Positions 36,516-44,841 of a DNA stretch of 64,000 nt are shown here, in pieces. The position numbers were made by a program, and so were the translations under genes. The notes under the pieces were generated by a model. That model did not search any database, was not told the origin of the DNA, and worked only from the letters and a program-made list of their open reading frames with translations. Source of the stretch: Pseudomonas wuhanensis (GTDB lineage Bacteria > Pseudomonadota > Gammaproteobacteria > Pseudomonadales > Pseudomonadaceae); contig NZ_CP117430.1 in the NCBI RefSeq assembly GCF_030687395.1, forward strand, positions 2,170,001-2,234,000, written 5' to 3'. Position 1 is the first letter of the stretch. Every line of letters starts with the position of its first letter.

Positions 36516-37283
36516 TCAGGCTGATTGATCGGCCGCCATCATCGCGGGCAAGCCGCGCTCCCATAGAGATGACGTTGCACAGGCTGCCACGGTTCCAATC
36601 ACCAAAATGGCTGGGCTTTTCAATTCAAAGGCGCAGGCATCTTTCTCCATCGCGGTCAGATCGCTCCGACATTCCCGTTGGTGCGGCAGGGAAGCATTTT
36701 CGATCATCGCCACAGGCGTATCGGCTGCCATTCCGCCAGCCAGCAGTTGCTCGCGAATTTCACTGAGCTTCGCCACGCCCATGTAGATCACCAGCGTGGT
36801 GCCCCCTTGTGCGAGGGCCTGCCAGTTCAGGCTGCTGTCATCCTGAGTGTGCGCCGTGACCAGTGTCACGCCACGCGCGACGCCCCTTAGCGTCAGCGGA
36901 ATATCGCATTGGGTCGCACCGGCAAGACCCGCGGTGATGCCATTGACCAACTCAACCTCGACGCCACGCTCACGCAGCCACTGCGCTTCTTCACCGCCGC
37001 GCCCGAAGATGCACGGATCGCCACCCTTGAGCCGCACCACGCATTTGCCGTGGCGGGTATAACGCAACATCAGGCGATGAATGAAGGCTTGAGGCGTGGA
37101 GCGACAGCCACCGCGCTTGCCCACGGGAATAATCCGCGCATTCGGGCAATGCTCCAGTACCGCGGTATTGACCAGGTCGTCGATCAGCACCACGTCCGCT
37201 TCGCGCAACGCTCGAACCGCCTTGAGGGTCAGCAATTCAGGGTCGCCAGGACCCGCACCCACCAGCCAGACTTTTGCGTTCAT
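36516..37283 (-). CDS. cobA: Uroporphyrinogen-III C-methyltransferase
   Basis: This enzyme adds two methyl groups to uroporphyrinogen III to give precorrin-2, the precursor of siroheme needed by nitrite reductase NirB. The 255-residue protein has VWLVGAGPGDPELLTL, VRLKGGDPCIFGRGGEEA near residue 85 and GITAGLAGATQCDIPLT near 115. It is the last gene of the nirB-nirD-nasC-cobA operon, ten bases after nasC. Odd: its last 15 or so residues (SLWERGLPAMMAADQSA) are encoded by a REP repeat that supplies the stop region. Confidence 0.95.
   Translation of the reverse strand: MNAKVWLVGAGPGDPELLTLKAVRALREADVVLIDDLVNTAVLEHCPNARIIPVGKRGGCRSTPQAFIHRLMLRYTRHGKCVVRLKGGDPCIFGRGGEEAQWLRERGVEVELVNGITAGLAGATQCDIPLTLRGVARGVTLVTAHTQDDSSLNWQALAQGGTTLVIYMGVAKLSEIREQLLAGGMAADTPVAMIENASLPHQRECRSDLTAMEKDACAFELKSPAILVIGTVAACATSSLWERGLPAMMAADQSA
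36539..36570. repeat. Single REP inside the 3' end of cobA
   Basis: ATCATCGCGGGCAAGCCGCG followed by CTCCCAT is a REP in reverse orientation. It lies within the cobA reading frame and codes for its C-terminal tail. Confidence 0.8.
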
Positions 37284-37293
37284 AGTGTTTTCC

Positions 37294-40011
37294 TCACAAG
37301 GTGACGGCGACTGGCTGCGCAGTGGCGGCCAGCAAACGCTTGATTTCCGGGACGCAGGAGCCGCATTGCGTGCCGCAGCCCAACTCTTGTTTCAAGCCCT
37401 GCAAGTCCAGGCCACGGCTGATGCCGGCACAGACCGCGTTCTGGCTGACGTTCATGCAGTTGCACAGGGTTTTGGTGCCCGATGCCGGGCTGCCGGCGCT
37501 GCCCGGTGGCGCACTCAAAGGCGCCAGCAGCCAGCGGCGTAGCTGTTCGTCGGCGCGACCTTCGAGCCACAGGCTTTGCAGCCAGTGCTGAGCGAGGGTT
37601 TCGCCGGCCAGGCGAATCGCGGTGATCCGACCGTTCTCGATCCGTACCCGCTTGCCGATTGAGCGCCGAGGATCGTCGTAGGCCAGTACCGGGCCATCGT
37701 TGAGTCCCAGGCATTGATCGATATCACGCAACAGCTGCGGCTCAGGCGCGGTAGGGCTGGCGGCGCGTATCAGCAATGCAGGGCGCTCACGGCCGGTAAG
37801 GCTGAGGCTTGCGTAGGAAAATGCCTCGCAGAGCGGTCGCAGCGTCTCCAAATGCTGTTGAACATCGCCCTCTATCAGGGCGAAAAGCTGCCAAGGCAAT
37901 TGCACAGGCTCGAGTCGCACACCGCTGTGTTTGAGTTCCGGTTGTTTCGACAACGGATCGAAGGCGGGAAGGGTGAGGGTATTCACGCCGCCCTTGAGAA
38001 AGCGGTCGCCCCAGTGCATCGGCAGGAACGCCTGGCCCGGACGTACGCTGTCATCGCTGCTGACCGGCACGATCACCGAGCCCCGGCGACTTTTCAGATT
38101 GATCAGATCGCCAGGTTGCAGGCGGTGCCGACGCAGTTCATCCGGGTGCAGGCTCAACACGGCTTCGCTGACATGGCCGAATAGCTGCGCGGCGGTGCCG
38201 GTGCGGCTCATGCCGTGCCATTGATCGCGCAGGCGGCCGGTGATCAGGGTCAGAGGGAAGCGCGCATCGCGTTGTTCCTTGGCGGCGCGATACGGGTCGG
38301 TCACGAACTGTGCGCGCCCGCTGGCGGTCGGGAAAACTCCGTCGAGGTACAGCCGTGCAGTACCTTCGCGGGCACCGGCGGGGAAGGGCCATTGCTGCGG
38401 ACCAAGTTGGTCGATCAATTCATGACTGATTCCGGACAGATCGAGGTCGCGGCCGCGAGTCAGGTGTTTGTATTCGTCGAAAACCTGCGCCGGGGTTTCA
38501 AAGGCAAACAGGCTGGTTGCTTCAGGGCGAAGATATTTTTCCAGGCGCTGTGCGAAATCCACGGTGATCGCCCAGTCGGGCCGTGCTTCACCGGGTGCGC
38601 CGATGGCCTGACGGACGTGGGAAATGCGCCGTTCCGAGTTGGTGACTGTGCCGTTCTTTTCGCCCCAACTGGCGGCGGGCAGCAGCAGGTCGGCGAACGC
38701 GGCGGTTTCGGTGGTGCGAAAGGCTTCCTGCAACACCACGAATGGACAGGCTTGCAGTGCTTCGCGCACAGCGGTCTGATCCGGCAGCGACTGTGCAGGG
38801 TTGGTGCAGGCGATCCACAGGGCTTTGATCTTGCCGCTGCGCATCTGCTCGAACAGTTCGATGGCGGTCAGCCCGGTGTTCGCGGGCAGTTGATCAACGC
38901 CCCAGTAGTCGGCCACTTGCGCGCGGTGTTCGGCATTGGCCGCTTCGCGATGACCTGGCAGCAGGTTCGACAAACTGCCGGTTTCCCGGCCGCCCATGGC
39001 ATTCGGCTGACCAGTCAGCGAGAAAGGTCCTGCGCCGGGCCGGCCGATTTGCCCGGTGGCCAGGTGCAGGTTGATCAGCGCGCTGTTCTTCGCGCTGCCG
39101 GCGGTGGACTGATTCAGCCCCATGCACCACAGCGACAGAAAACTCGGCGAAGTGCCGACCCATTGCGCGCATTGCTGCAGTTGCTCGACGCTGATGCCGC
39201 AGAGTTGCGAAACCATTGTCGGGGTGTAATCGCGCACCAGGTTTTTCAGCTCGGCCAGGCCTTCGGTGTGGGCCTTGATAAAATCGCGGTCGACCCAGTC
39301 TTCCCACAGCAACAGATGCAAAATCCCATGGAACAAGGCGACATCGGTGCCGGGCAGAATCGCCAAATGCATGTCAGCCAAATCGCAGGTGTCGGTGCGC
39401 CGAGGGTCGATGACGATGACTTTCATCTGTGGGCGGCGGGATTTGGCTTCTTCCAGGCGACGAAACAGGATCGGGTGGGCGTAGGCCATGTTGCTGCCGA
39501 CGATCATCACGCAGTCGCTCAATTCCAGGTCTTCGTAGTTGCAAGGCGGAGCGTCGGCGCCGAGGCTGCGCTTGTAGCCGACCACTGCCGAAGACATGCA
39601 TAGCCGCGAATTACTGTCGATGTTGTTGGTGCCCACCAGCGCTCGCGCCAGTTTGTTAAAGGCGTAGTAATCCTCAGTCAGCAACTGCCCGGAGATATAG
39701 AATGCAACGCTGTCCGGGCCATGCTCGGCGATGGTTTCGGCGAAAACGTTGGCGGCGTGATCGAGCGCAGTGTCCCAGTCGGTGCGGCTGCGGGCCAGGC
39801 CTTTGCCCAGGCGCAGTTCCGGGTACAACGCCCGTGCGGCCAGGTCGCCGGTCAGGTGCAGGGTCGAACCTTTACTGCACAATTTGCCGAAGTTGGCCGG
39901 GTGTGCCGGATCGCCGCTGACGCCGAGAATGCGCTCGCCGTCGTGTTCGATCAGCACGCCGCAGCCGACCCCGCAGTAGCAGCAGGTGGAGGCGGTGATT
40001 TGACGGTCCAT
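37294..40011 (-). CDS. nasC: Assimilatory nitrate reductase catalytic subunit
   Basis: This cytosolic molybdenum enzyme reduces nitrate to nitrite. The 905-residue protein has an N-terminal [4Fe-4S] motif (CCYCGVGCGV...LCSKG, residues 9-48), the bis-MGD molybdopterin domains (NSRLCMSSAVVGYKRSLGADAP near 133 holds the Mo-ligand Cys; NPAQSLPDQT) and a C-terminal BFD-like [2Fe-2S] domain (CNCMNVSQ...GCGTQCGSCVPE, about 850-895). Such a domain can take electrons from a flavoprotein partner. Symbol use differs between species (nasA, nasC, narB). Its ATG overlaps the nirD stop by one base (TGATG). Confidence 0.95.
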   Translation of the reverse strand: MDRQITASTCCYCGVGCGVLIEHDGERILGVSGDPAHPANFGKLCSKGSTLHLTGDLAARALYPELRLGKGLARSRTDWDTALDHAANVFAETIAEHGPDSVAFYISGQLLTEDYYAFNKLARALVGTNNIDSNSRLCMSSAVVGYKRSLGADAPPCNYEDLELSDCVMIVGSNMAYAHPILFRRLEEAKSRRPQMKVIVIDPRRTDTCDLADMHLAILPGTDVALFHGILHLLLWEDWVDRDFIKAHTEGLAELKNLVRDYTPTMVSQLCGISVEQLQQCAQWVGTSPSFLSLWCMGLNQSTAGSAKNSALINLHLATGQIGRPGAGPFSLTGQPNAMGGRETGSLSNLLPGHREAANAEHRAQVADYWGVDQLPANTGLTAIELFEQMRSGKIKALWIACTNPAQSLPDQTAVREALQACPFVVLQEAFRTTETAAFADLLLPAASWGEKNGTVTNSERRISHVRQAIGAPGEARPDWAITVDFAQRLEKYLRPEATSLFAFETPAQVFDEYKHLTRGRDLDLSGISHELIDQLGPQQWPFPAGAREGTARLYLDGVFPTASGRAQFVTDPYRAAKEQRDARFPLTLITGRLRDQWHGMSRTGTAAQLFGHVSEAVLSLHPDELRRHRLQPGDLINLKSRRGSVIVPVSSDDSVRPGQAFLPMHWGDRFLKGGVNTLTLPAFDPLSKQPELKHSGVRLEPVQLPWQLFALIEGDVQQHLETLRPLCEAFSYASLSLTGRERPALLIRAASPTAPEPQLLRDIDQCLGLNDGPVLAYDDPRRSIGKRVRIENGRITAIRLAGETLAQHWLQSLWLEGRADEQLRRWLLAPLSAPPGSAGSPASGTKTLCNCMNVSQNAVCAGISRGLDLQGLKQELGCGTQCGSCVPEIKRLLAATAQPVAVTL

Positions 40012-40328
40012 CAGCTTGCTTCCCGTAGGGCCAGCAGCACGCGGCCGTTCTCGACTCGTGCCGAATGATGGTGGGCGCAGCCGATATCCGGGGCTTGGGC
40101 TTCGCCGGTTTCCAGGTCGATCTGCCAGTTGTGCAGCGGGCAGGCCACCCGCTTGCCGTAGATCAAACCCTGGGACAGCGGCCCGCCCTTGTGCGGGCAG
40201 CGGTCGTCGAGGGCGAAAACCTCATCGTCGCTCGTACGAAAAATCGCGATGTCGCCTTTCGGGCCTGCGATGATCCGCGAGCCAAGGGTGTTGATCTCTT
40301 CCAGTGCACAGATATCCAGCCAGTTCAT
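40011..40328 (-). CDS. nirD: Nitrite reductase small subunit, Rieske type
   Basis: NirD is the small partner of NirB in NAD(P)H-dependent nitrite reduction to ammonium. The 105-residue protein has a full Rieske motif, RCPHKGG near residue 43 and ACPLHNW near 62, so it should hold a [2Fe-2S] cluster; the E. coli NirD has lost these ligands. The start at 40328 overlaps the nirB stop by four bases (ATGA) and begins MNWLDICALEEI; a longer open frame upstream lies inside nirB and is not used. Confidence 0.94.
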   Translation of the reverse strand: MNWLDICALEEINTLGSRIIAGPKGDIAIFRTSDDEVFALDDRCPHKGGPLSQGLIYGKRVACPLHNWQIDLETGEAQAPDIGCAHHHSARVENGRVLLALREAS

Positions 40329-42778
40329 ACCGACACCTCCAGGTTCTTCACGGGAATGACCTCGAATTCTTTTTTCAGCAGTGGCTGTTCGAGGCGTTCC
40401 TTCCAAGGGTCCTGTTCGAACGACAGGGAAAATTGCAGGCGATCGTTCAAGGCCTTGCGCCGCTCCGGGTCTTCCAGCACGGCTTTCTTGATGTGTTCCA
40501 TGCCGACCCGTTGCAGGTAGTGCACGGTGCGTTCGAGGTAGAAGGCTTCTTCGCGGTACAGCTGCAGGAATGCGCCGTTGTATTCGCGTACTTCTTCGGC
40601 GGTTTTCAGCTTGACGAAAAACTCTGCAACTTCGGTTTTGATCCCGCCGTTGCCGCCGATGTACATTTCCCAGCCGGAGTCTACGCCGATAATTCCGACG
40701 TCCTTGATCCCCGCTTCCGAGCAGTTGCGTGGGCAACCGGAAACGGCCAGTTTCACTTTGTGCGGCGACCACATGTTGAACAGGTCGTGCTCAAGCTCGA
40801 TGCCCAATTGCGTGGAGTTCTGGGTGCCGAAGCGGCAGAACTCGCTGCCGACGCAGGTTTTCACGGTGCGGATGGATTTGCCGTAGGCGTGGCCGGACGC
40901 CATGTCCAGGTCTTTCCAGACGCCAGGCAGGTCCTGCTTTTTGATCCCCAGCAAGTCGATACGCTGGCCGCCGGTGACCTTGACCATCGGTACGTTGTAC
41001 TTGTCGGCCACGTCGGCAATGCGCCGCAGCTCAGAAGGATTGGTCACACCGCCCCACATCCGAGGGACTACAGAGTAAGTGCCGTCTTTCTGAATGTTGG
41101 CGTGGGCGCGTTCGTTGATCAGACGCGATTGCGGGTCGTCCTTGGCTTCGCCCGGCCAGGTGGAAATCAGGTAGTAGTTGAGCGCCGGACGGCACGTGGC
41201 GCAACCGTTCGGGGTACGCCAGTTCAGGTAGCTCATGGTGCCGGCGATGGTCAGCAGGTGCTGGTCACGGATGGCCTGGCGGATTTGCCCGTGGTTGAGG
41301 TCGCTGCAACCGCAGATGGCTTTTTCGCTTTTCGGTTTGACGTCCGCCGCGCCGCCCACGGTGTTTATCAGGATCTGTTCGACGAGGCCGGCGCAGGAGC
41401 CGCAGGAGCTGGCAGCCTTGGTGTGTTTCTTCACGTCGTCGACGCTGAACAGCCCGTGTTCCTGAATGGCTTTGACGATGGTGCCTTTGCACACGCCGTT
41501 ACAGCCGCAGACTTCGGCGGTGTCGGCCATGCTCATGGCTTTGTCCTGGCCTTGGTGTCCTACATCGCCTAAAGCATTTTCGCCAAACATCAGGTGATCG
41601 CGGATCTCGCCGATGGCATGGTTCTCACGGATCTGCCGGAAATACCAACCGCCATCTGCCGTATCGCCGTACAGACAGGCGCCGACCAGCACGTCATCCT
41701 TGATCACCAGTTTCTTGTAGACCCCGCCAATCGGGTCGGAGAGGGTGATGGTCTCGGTGCCTTCGCCGCCCATGAAGTCGCCGGCGGAAAACAGGTCGAT
41801 GCCGGTGACTTTCAATTTGGTCGACGTCACCGAACCCTTGTAGGTGGCGAAACCCAATTGGGCGAGGTGGTTGGCGCACACCTTGGCCTGTTCGAACAGC
41901 GGCGCGACCAGGCCGTAGGCGATTCCACGGTGGCTGGCGCATTCGCCGATGGCGTAGACCCGAGGGTCGTAGGTTTGCAGGGTGTCGTTGACCAGAATCC
42001 CGCGGTTGCACGGGATGCCGGATTTTTCCGCGAGTTCGGTATTGGGGCGAATACCGGCGGCCATCACCACCAGATCGGCGGGGATGATGTCGCCGTTCTT
42101 GAACTGCACCGAGCCGACCCGGCCATTGCCGGCGTCGTGCAGGGCTTGGGTCTGTTCGCACAGGCGGAAATGCAGGCCACGGGCTTCCAGGGCGGTTTGC
42201 AGGAGTTGGCCGCTGGTTTTATCCAGTTGCCGTTCCAGCAGCCATTCGCCGATGTGCACCACGGTGACGTGCATGCCGCGCAGCATCAAGCCGTTGGCGG
42301 CTTCAAGGCCCAGCAGGCCGCCGCCGATGACCACGGCATGTTTGTGGGTCTTGGCGGTGTCGATCATCGCTTGGGTATCGGCAATGTCGCGGTAGCCGAT
42401 CACACCCTGCAAGGTATTGCCGGGGATCGGCAGGATGAACGGGGTCGAGCCGGTGGCAATCAGCAGGCGGTCGTATTCGGCCTCGGTGCCGTCTTCGGCG
42501 ATGACCCGGCGTTTGACCCGGTCGATCTCCACCACTTTACGGTTGAGCAGTAGCTTGATGTTGTTTTCCAGGTACCAGTCCAGATCGTTGAGCACGATCT
42601 CTTCGAACGTCTGTTCGCCGGCCAGCACGGGCGACAGCAGGATGCGGTTGTAGTTGGTATGGGGTTCGGCGCCGAAGACCGTGATGTCGTACAGCTCGTT
42701 ACTCAGCTTGAGCAGCTCTTCCAGGGTACGAACCCCGGCCATGCCGTTGCCGATCATCACCAGTTTTAGTTTTTTCAT
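40325..42778 (-). CDS. nirB: Assimilatory nitrite reductase large subunit
   Basis: NirB reduces nitrite to ammonium with electrons from NAD(P)H. The 817-residue protein has an FAD domain (MKKLKLVMIGNGMAGVRTLE), an NAD domain (VVIGGGLLGLEAANGLMLRG near 146), two BFD-like [2Fe-2S] motifs (CGCNGVCKGT...SSCGSCAG near 420; CGCSDLNHG...GCATCRP near 485) and the siroheme/[4Fe-4S] site (CVGSEFCRFG near 639; SGCPRNCSEAG near 680). It opens the nirB-nirD-nasC-cobA operon. The 172 bp before it carry a sigma-54 promoter and an ANTAR-type leader with terminator. Confidence 0.97.
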   Translation of the reverse strand: MKKLKLVMIGNGMAGVRTLEELLKLSNELYDITVFGAEPHTNYNRILLSPVLAGEQTFEEIVLNDLDWYLENNIKLLLNRKVVEIDRVKRRVIAEDGTEAEYDRLLIATGSTPFILPIPGNTLQGVIGYRDIADTQAMIDTAKTHKHAVVIGGGLLGLEAANGLMLRGMHVTVVHIGEWLLERQLDKTSGQLLQTALEARGLHFRLCEQTQALHDAGNGRVGSVQFKNGDIIPADLVVMAAGIRPNTELAEKSGIPCNRGILVNDTLQTYDPRVYAIGECASHRGIAYGLVAPLFEQAKVCANHLAQLGFATYKGSVTSTKLKVTGIDLFSAGDFMGGEGTETITLSDPIGGVYKKLVIKDDVLVGACLYGDTADGGWYFRQIRENHAIGEIRDHLMFGENALGDVGHQGQDKAMSMADTAEVCGCNGVCKGTIVKAIQEHGLFSVDDVKKHTKAASSCGSCAGLVEQILINTVGGAADVKPKSEKAICGCSDLNHGQIRQAIRDQHLLTIAGTMSYLNWRTPNGCATCRPALNYYLISTWPGEAKDDPQSRLINERAHANIQKDGTYSVVPRMWGGVTNPSELRRIADVADKYNVPMVKVTGGQRIDLLGIKKQDLPGVWKDLDMASGHAYGKSIRTVKTCVGSEFCRFGTQNSTQLGIELEHDLFNMWSPHKVKLAVSGCPRNCSEAGIKDVGIIGVDSGWEMYIGGNGGIKTEVAEFFVKLKTAEEVREYNGAFLQLYREEAFYLERTVHYLQRVGMEHIKKAVLEDPERRKALNDRLQFSLSFEQDPWKERLEQPLLKKEFEVIPVKNLEVSV

Positions 42779-42850
42779 CAGGTTCTCCGGGGAGCTCGGG
42801 CCTGCCTCATCAGGGCATTCAGGCCTTGCTCGACAAAATTTTGCGCAAAC

Positions 42851-42889
42851 AAAAAAAGGCGTCCCGCCAGTTAACTAGCGAGGACGCCT
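42851..42889 (-). terminator. Leader terminator (attenuator) upstream of nirB
   Basis: On the minus strand AGGCGTCC pairs with GGACGCCT around a 17-base loop, followed by seven T. It lies 72 bp before the nirB start and after the two hexaloop hairpins, where NasT would act as antiterminator. Confidence 0.9.
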
Positions 42890-42899
42890 TTGTCCTTGT

Positions 42900-42937
42900 C
42901 CCGTTCTCTCGGGCAGCGCAGCCTTCTACGTTGAAGG
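42900..42937 (-). promoter_or_regulatory. Dual-hexaloop ANTAR target RNA in the nirB leader
   Basis: On the minus strand, hairpin 1 is CCTTC-AACGTA-GAAGG (42922-42937) and hairpin 2 is CCCG-AGAGAA-CGGG (42900-42913), eight bases apart. Both loops have six bases with A first and G fourth, the published signature of ANTAR-domain RNA targets. The terminator follows within 11 bases. Confidence 0.87.
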
Positions 42938-42966
42938 TTGGGCTTTATGTATGTTGGGAAAGGTAA

Positions 42967-42983
42967 TGCAGTGGTTGTGCCAA
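42967..42983 (-). promoter_or_regulatory. Sigma-54 promoter of the nirB operon
   Basis: The minus strand reads TTGGCAC-AACCA-CTGCA, a match to the -24/-12 consensus TTGGCAC-N5-TTGCA with one change. Transcription would start about 18 bases before hairpin 1. A TGCACC half-site at 43037 may belong to an NtrC enhancer. Confidence 0.85.
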
Positions 42984-43079
42984 GTCGGACATATGCCGAA
43001 TTTATCGGCTCTCAGCGTGGGAGAAGGGTGTTTTCGTGCACCGGTTCAATGCGCTATGCCCGGTTTTGAAGCAAAAAAG

Positions 43080-43159
43080 TCAAAAGATCGCAGCCTACGG
43101 CAGCTCCCGCAGGAGATCGTGGGCACCCGAAGGAGCTGCCGCAGGCTGCGATCTTTTGA
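43080..43159. repeat. 80-bp inverted repeat (second REP family), 3' end of the kinase gene
   Basis: Arms TCAAAAGATCGCAGCCTACG and the matching inverse surround a short centre. This is a different intergenic repeat family from the GTGGGAGC REPs. It starts five bases after the kinase stop (minus strand) and is followed by a T-rich stretch, so it can serve as that operon's terminator. Confidence 0.85.
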
Positions 43160-43163
43160 TCTT

Positions 43164-44834
43164 TTAACCGTGAAACAACAAAAACAGCAGCACTAAATTC
43201 ACCAGCAATGACACCAGTGCCAATGTCCGCCAGACCTTCAACGGTTCGCGTTCCAGCAACGGTCTGGGGCGCACGCTCAAACTGCGACGTTCCCCTTGTT
43301 CCAGCACCAGCAACCATTCCTCGGCCGTTTCAAAACGCTGATCCGGAGCCACCGCCACCGCCCGCTCCAGACTTTGCGCGATCCACTCCGGCAGGTCGGG
43401 CCGGTAGCGACTGGCACTGACAGGCACACCAAACCGAGGGCGCTGGAACGCTTCGATTTCGCCGTAGGGATAATGCCCGGTCAGCAGGTAGTACAAGGTC
43501 ACGCCGACGGCATACAAATCCTGTTGGGGTGTCGGCGGGTCGCCGCGAAAGGCTTCCGGCGCGATATAGCTGGGCGTTCCGGGCAGGGCGCAAGCTTGAT
43601 CTTCGGACAGCCCGGGGCAGTAGGCGAGGCCGAAATCCAGCAAGCGCAACTCGCCGTCGTCCCCCAGCAGCAGGTTCTCCGGTTTGATATCGCGATGCAG
43701 AATTTGCCGTCGATGCAAGATGCCGACGGCCCGCAGCAGGCGTTCGGCCAGATCCAGCCATTGAGCCAGCGGCAGCGTTGCGACACGCTCATGCAACTCA
43801 GCCAAGGTAGATCCGGAATATTCACGCATCACGTAGTACAAATGCTGACGCTGACTGGCGGTATGGACTTCAGGAAAATGCCGCCCGGCCACACGCTTGA
43901 GAAACCATTCCTCCGACAACAATGCCTGCCCGGCCTGGTGATCGTCACGGAGCGCACCGGGCAAGGTTTTCAGCAGCCAGGGTTGTTGTTGTGCGTCGCG
44001 TACCCGATAAAGCAGCGATTGCTGGCTCTGGCCGAGTATTCCCTCGACCTGCCAGCCTTCGAAGGTCTGGCCCGGCTTCAGCGCAGGCGGGAGTGGCCAT
44101 TGCTGTAGATGAATAAGCGCGTCGCCAATGCTGGTTTCACCGAGGGCATCGACCCGCACCAGCAGGGCGCTGGCGTTGTCCTGACTGCCGGCCAGGTGCG
44201 CAGCGCTGACCAACGTCTGCGCAGCACTGTCCAGATCAGGTTGATCGCGCAGAATCGCCGCAATGGCCGTGTCGCCCAGCACGGCCCAGATGCCGTCGCT
44301 GAGCAGCACGAAGCTCTCGTTCAGGCGCAGTTCGCCATCCAGAAAATCCAGTACCAGATGCTGATCCAGTCCCAGGGCCCGTTTAAGCACATGTTGCATG
44401 CCCGGCTGGTCCCAGACGTGATCCTCGCTCACCCGTTGCAGCGTGTCGGCGTGCCAGCGATAAACCCGGCAATCGCCGACATGCGCCAAGGTGAAACGCC
44501 TGCCGCGCATCACCAAGGCACTGACTGTGGTCAGCAGCGGTTGCCCGCCGCCGTTAGCCTGCAACCAGCGATTTTGCGCCAGTAGCAGACGGTCCAATGC
44601 CTGGGCGACACCCCAGGTTTCCGGGGTGGCGTAGTAGTCCAGCGCCAAGGCCTGCAAGGTCGAACGGGCGGCGAGCCCGCCGTCGGCACATTGGCTGACG
44701 CCATCGGCGATGGCGAACAGGTAACCCTTGCTTGCCGCCAGCGCCGGGGCCGGAGTGACCAGGCGCAGAGCGTCCTGGTTCTCCTCGCGGGGGCCGATGG
44801 CGCTGTGTTCGGCAAAACTCAGTTGCAGGCTCAT
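43164..44834 (-). CDS. PP2C-type phosphatase fused to a Ser/Thr protein kinase
   Basis: This 556-residue protein joins opposite activities. Residues 1-235 are a PP2C phosphatase with metal motifs ENQDALR, FAIADGVSQ, LLSDGIWAV and SQDNASALLV. Residues 255-525 are a protein kinase with WLLKTL (ATP lysine), HRDIKPENLLL, LLDFGLAY and YIAPEA. The glycine-rich loop is atypical (GILGQSQQSLLYRV). A C-terminal membrane helix (LALVSLLVNLVLLFLLF) anchors it. It is seven bases after the nitrate transporter and upstream of nirB, a position conserved in other Pseudomonas; targets are unknown, but nitrate uptake is the obvious candidate. Confidence 0.93.
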   Translation of the reverse strand: MSLQLSFAEHSAIGPREENQDALRLVTPAPALAASKGYLFAIADGVSQCADGGLAARSTLQALALDYYATPETWGVAQALDRLLLAQNRWLQANGGGQPLLTTVSALVMRGRRFTLAHVGDCRVYRWHADTLQRVSEDHVWDQPGMQHVLKRALGLDQHLVLDFLDGELRLNESFVLLSDGIWAVLGDTAIAAILRDQPDLDSAAQTLVSAAHLAGSQDNASALLVRVDALGETSIGDALIHLQQWPLPPALKPGQTFEGWQVEGILGQSQQSLLYRVRDAQQQPWLLKTLPGALRDDHQAGQALLSEEWFLKRVAGRHFPEVHTASQRQHLYYVMREYSGSTLAELHERVATLPLAQWLDLAERLLRAVGILHRRQILHRDIKPENLLLGDDGELRLLDFGLAYCPGLSEDQACALPGTPSYIAPEAFRGDPPTPQQDLYAVGVTLYYLLTGHYPYGEIEAFQRPRFGVPVSASRYRPDLPEWIAQSLERAVAVAPDQRFETAEEWLLVLEQGERRSLSVRPRPLLEREPLKVWRTLALVSLLVNLVLLFLLFHG

Positions 44835-44841
44835 TCAGTCC

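Noticed and set aside
42900..42937. The nirB leader hairpins as simple REP fragments
   Set aside because: They share no sequence with the REP families of the window, and their loop pattern recurs with different stems at nasA and nasS.
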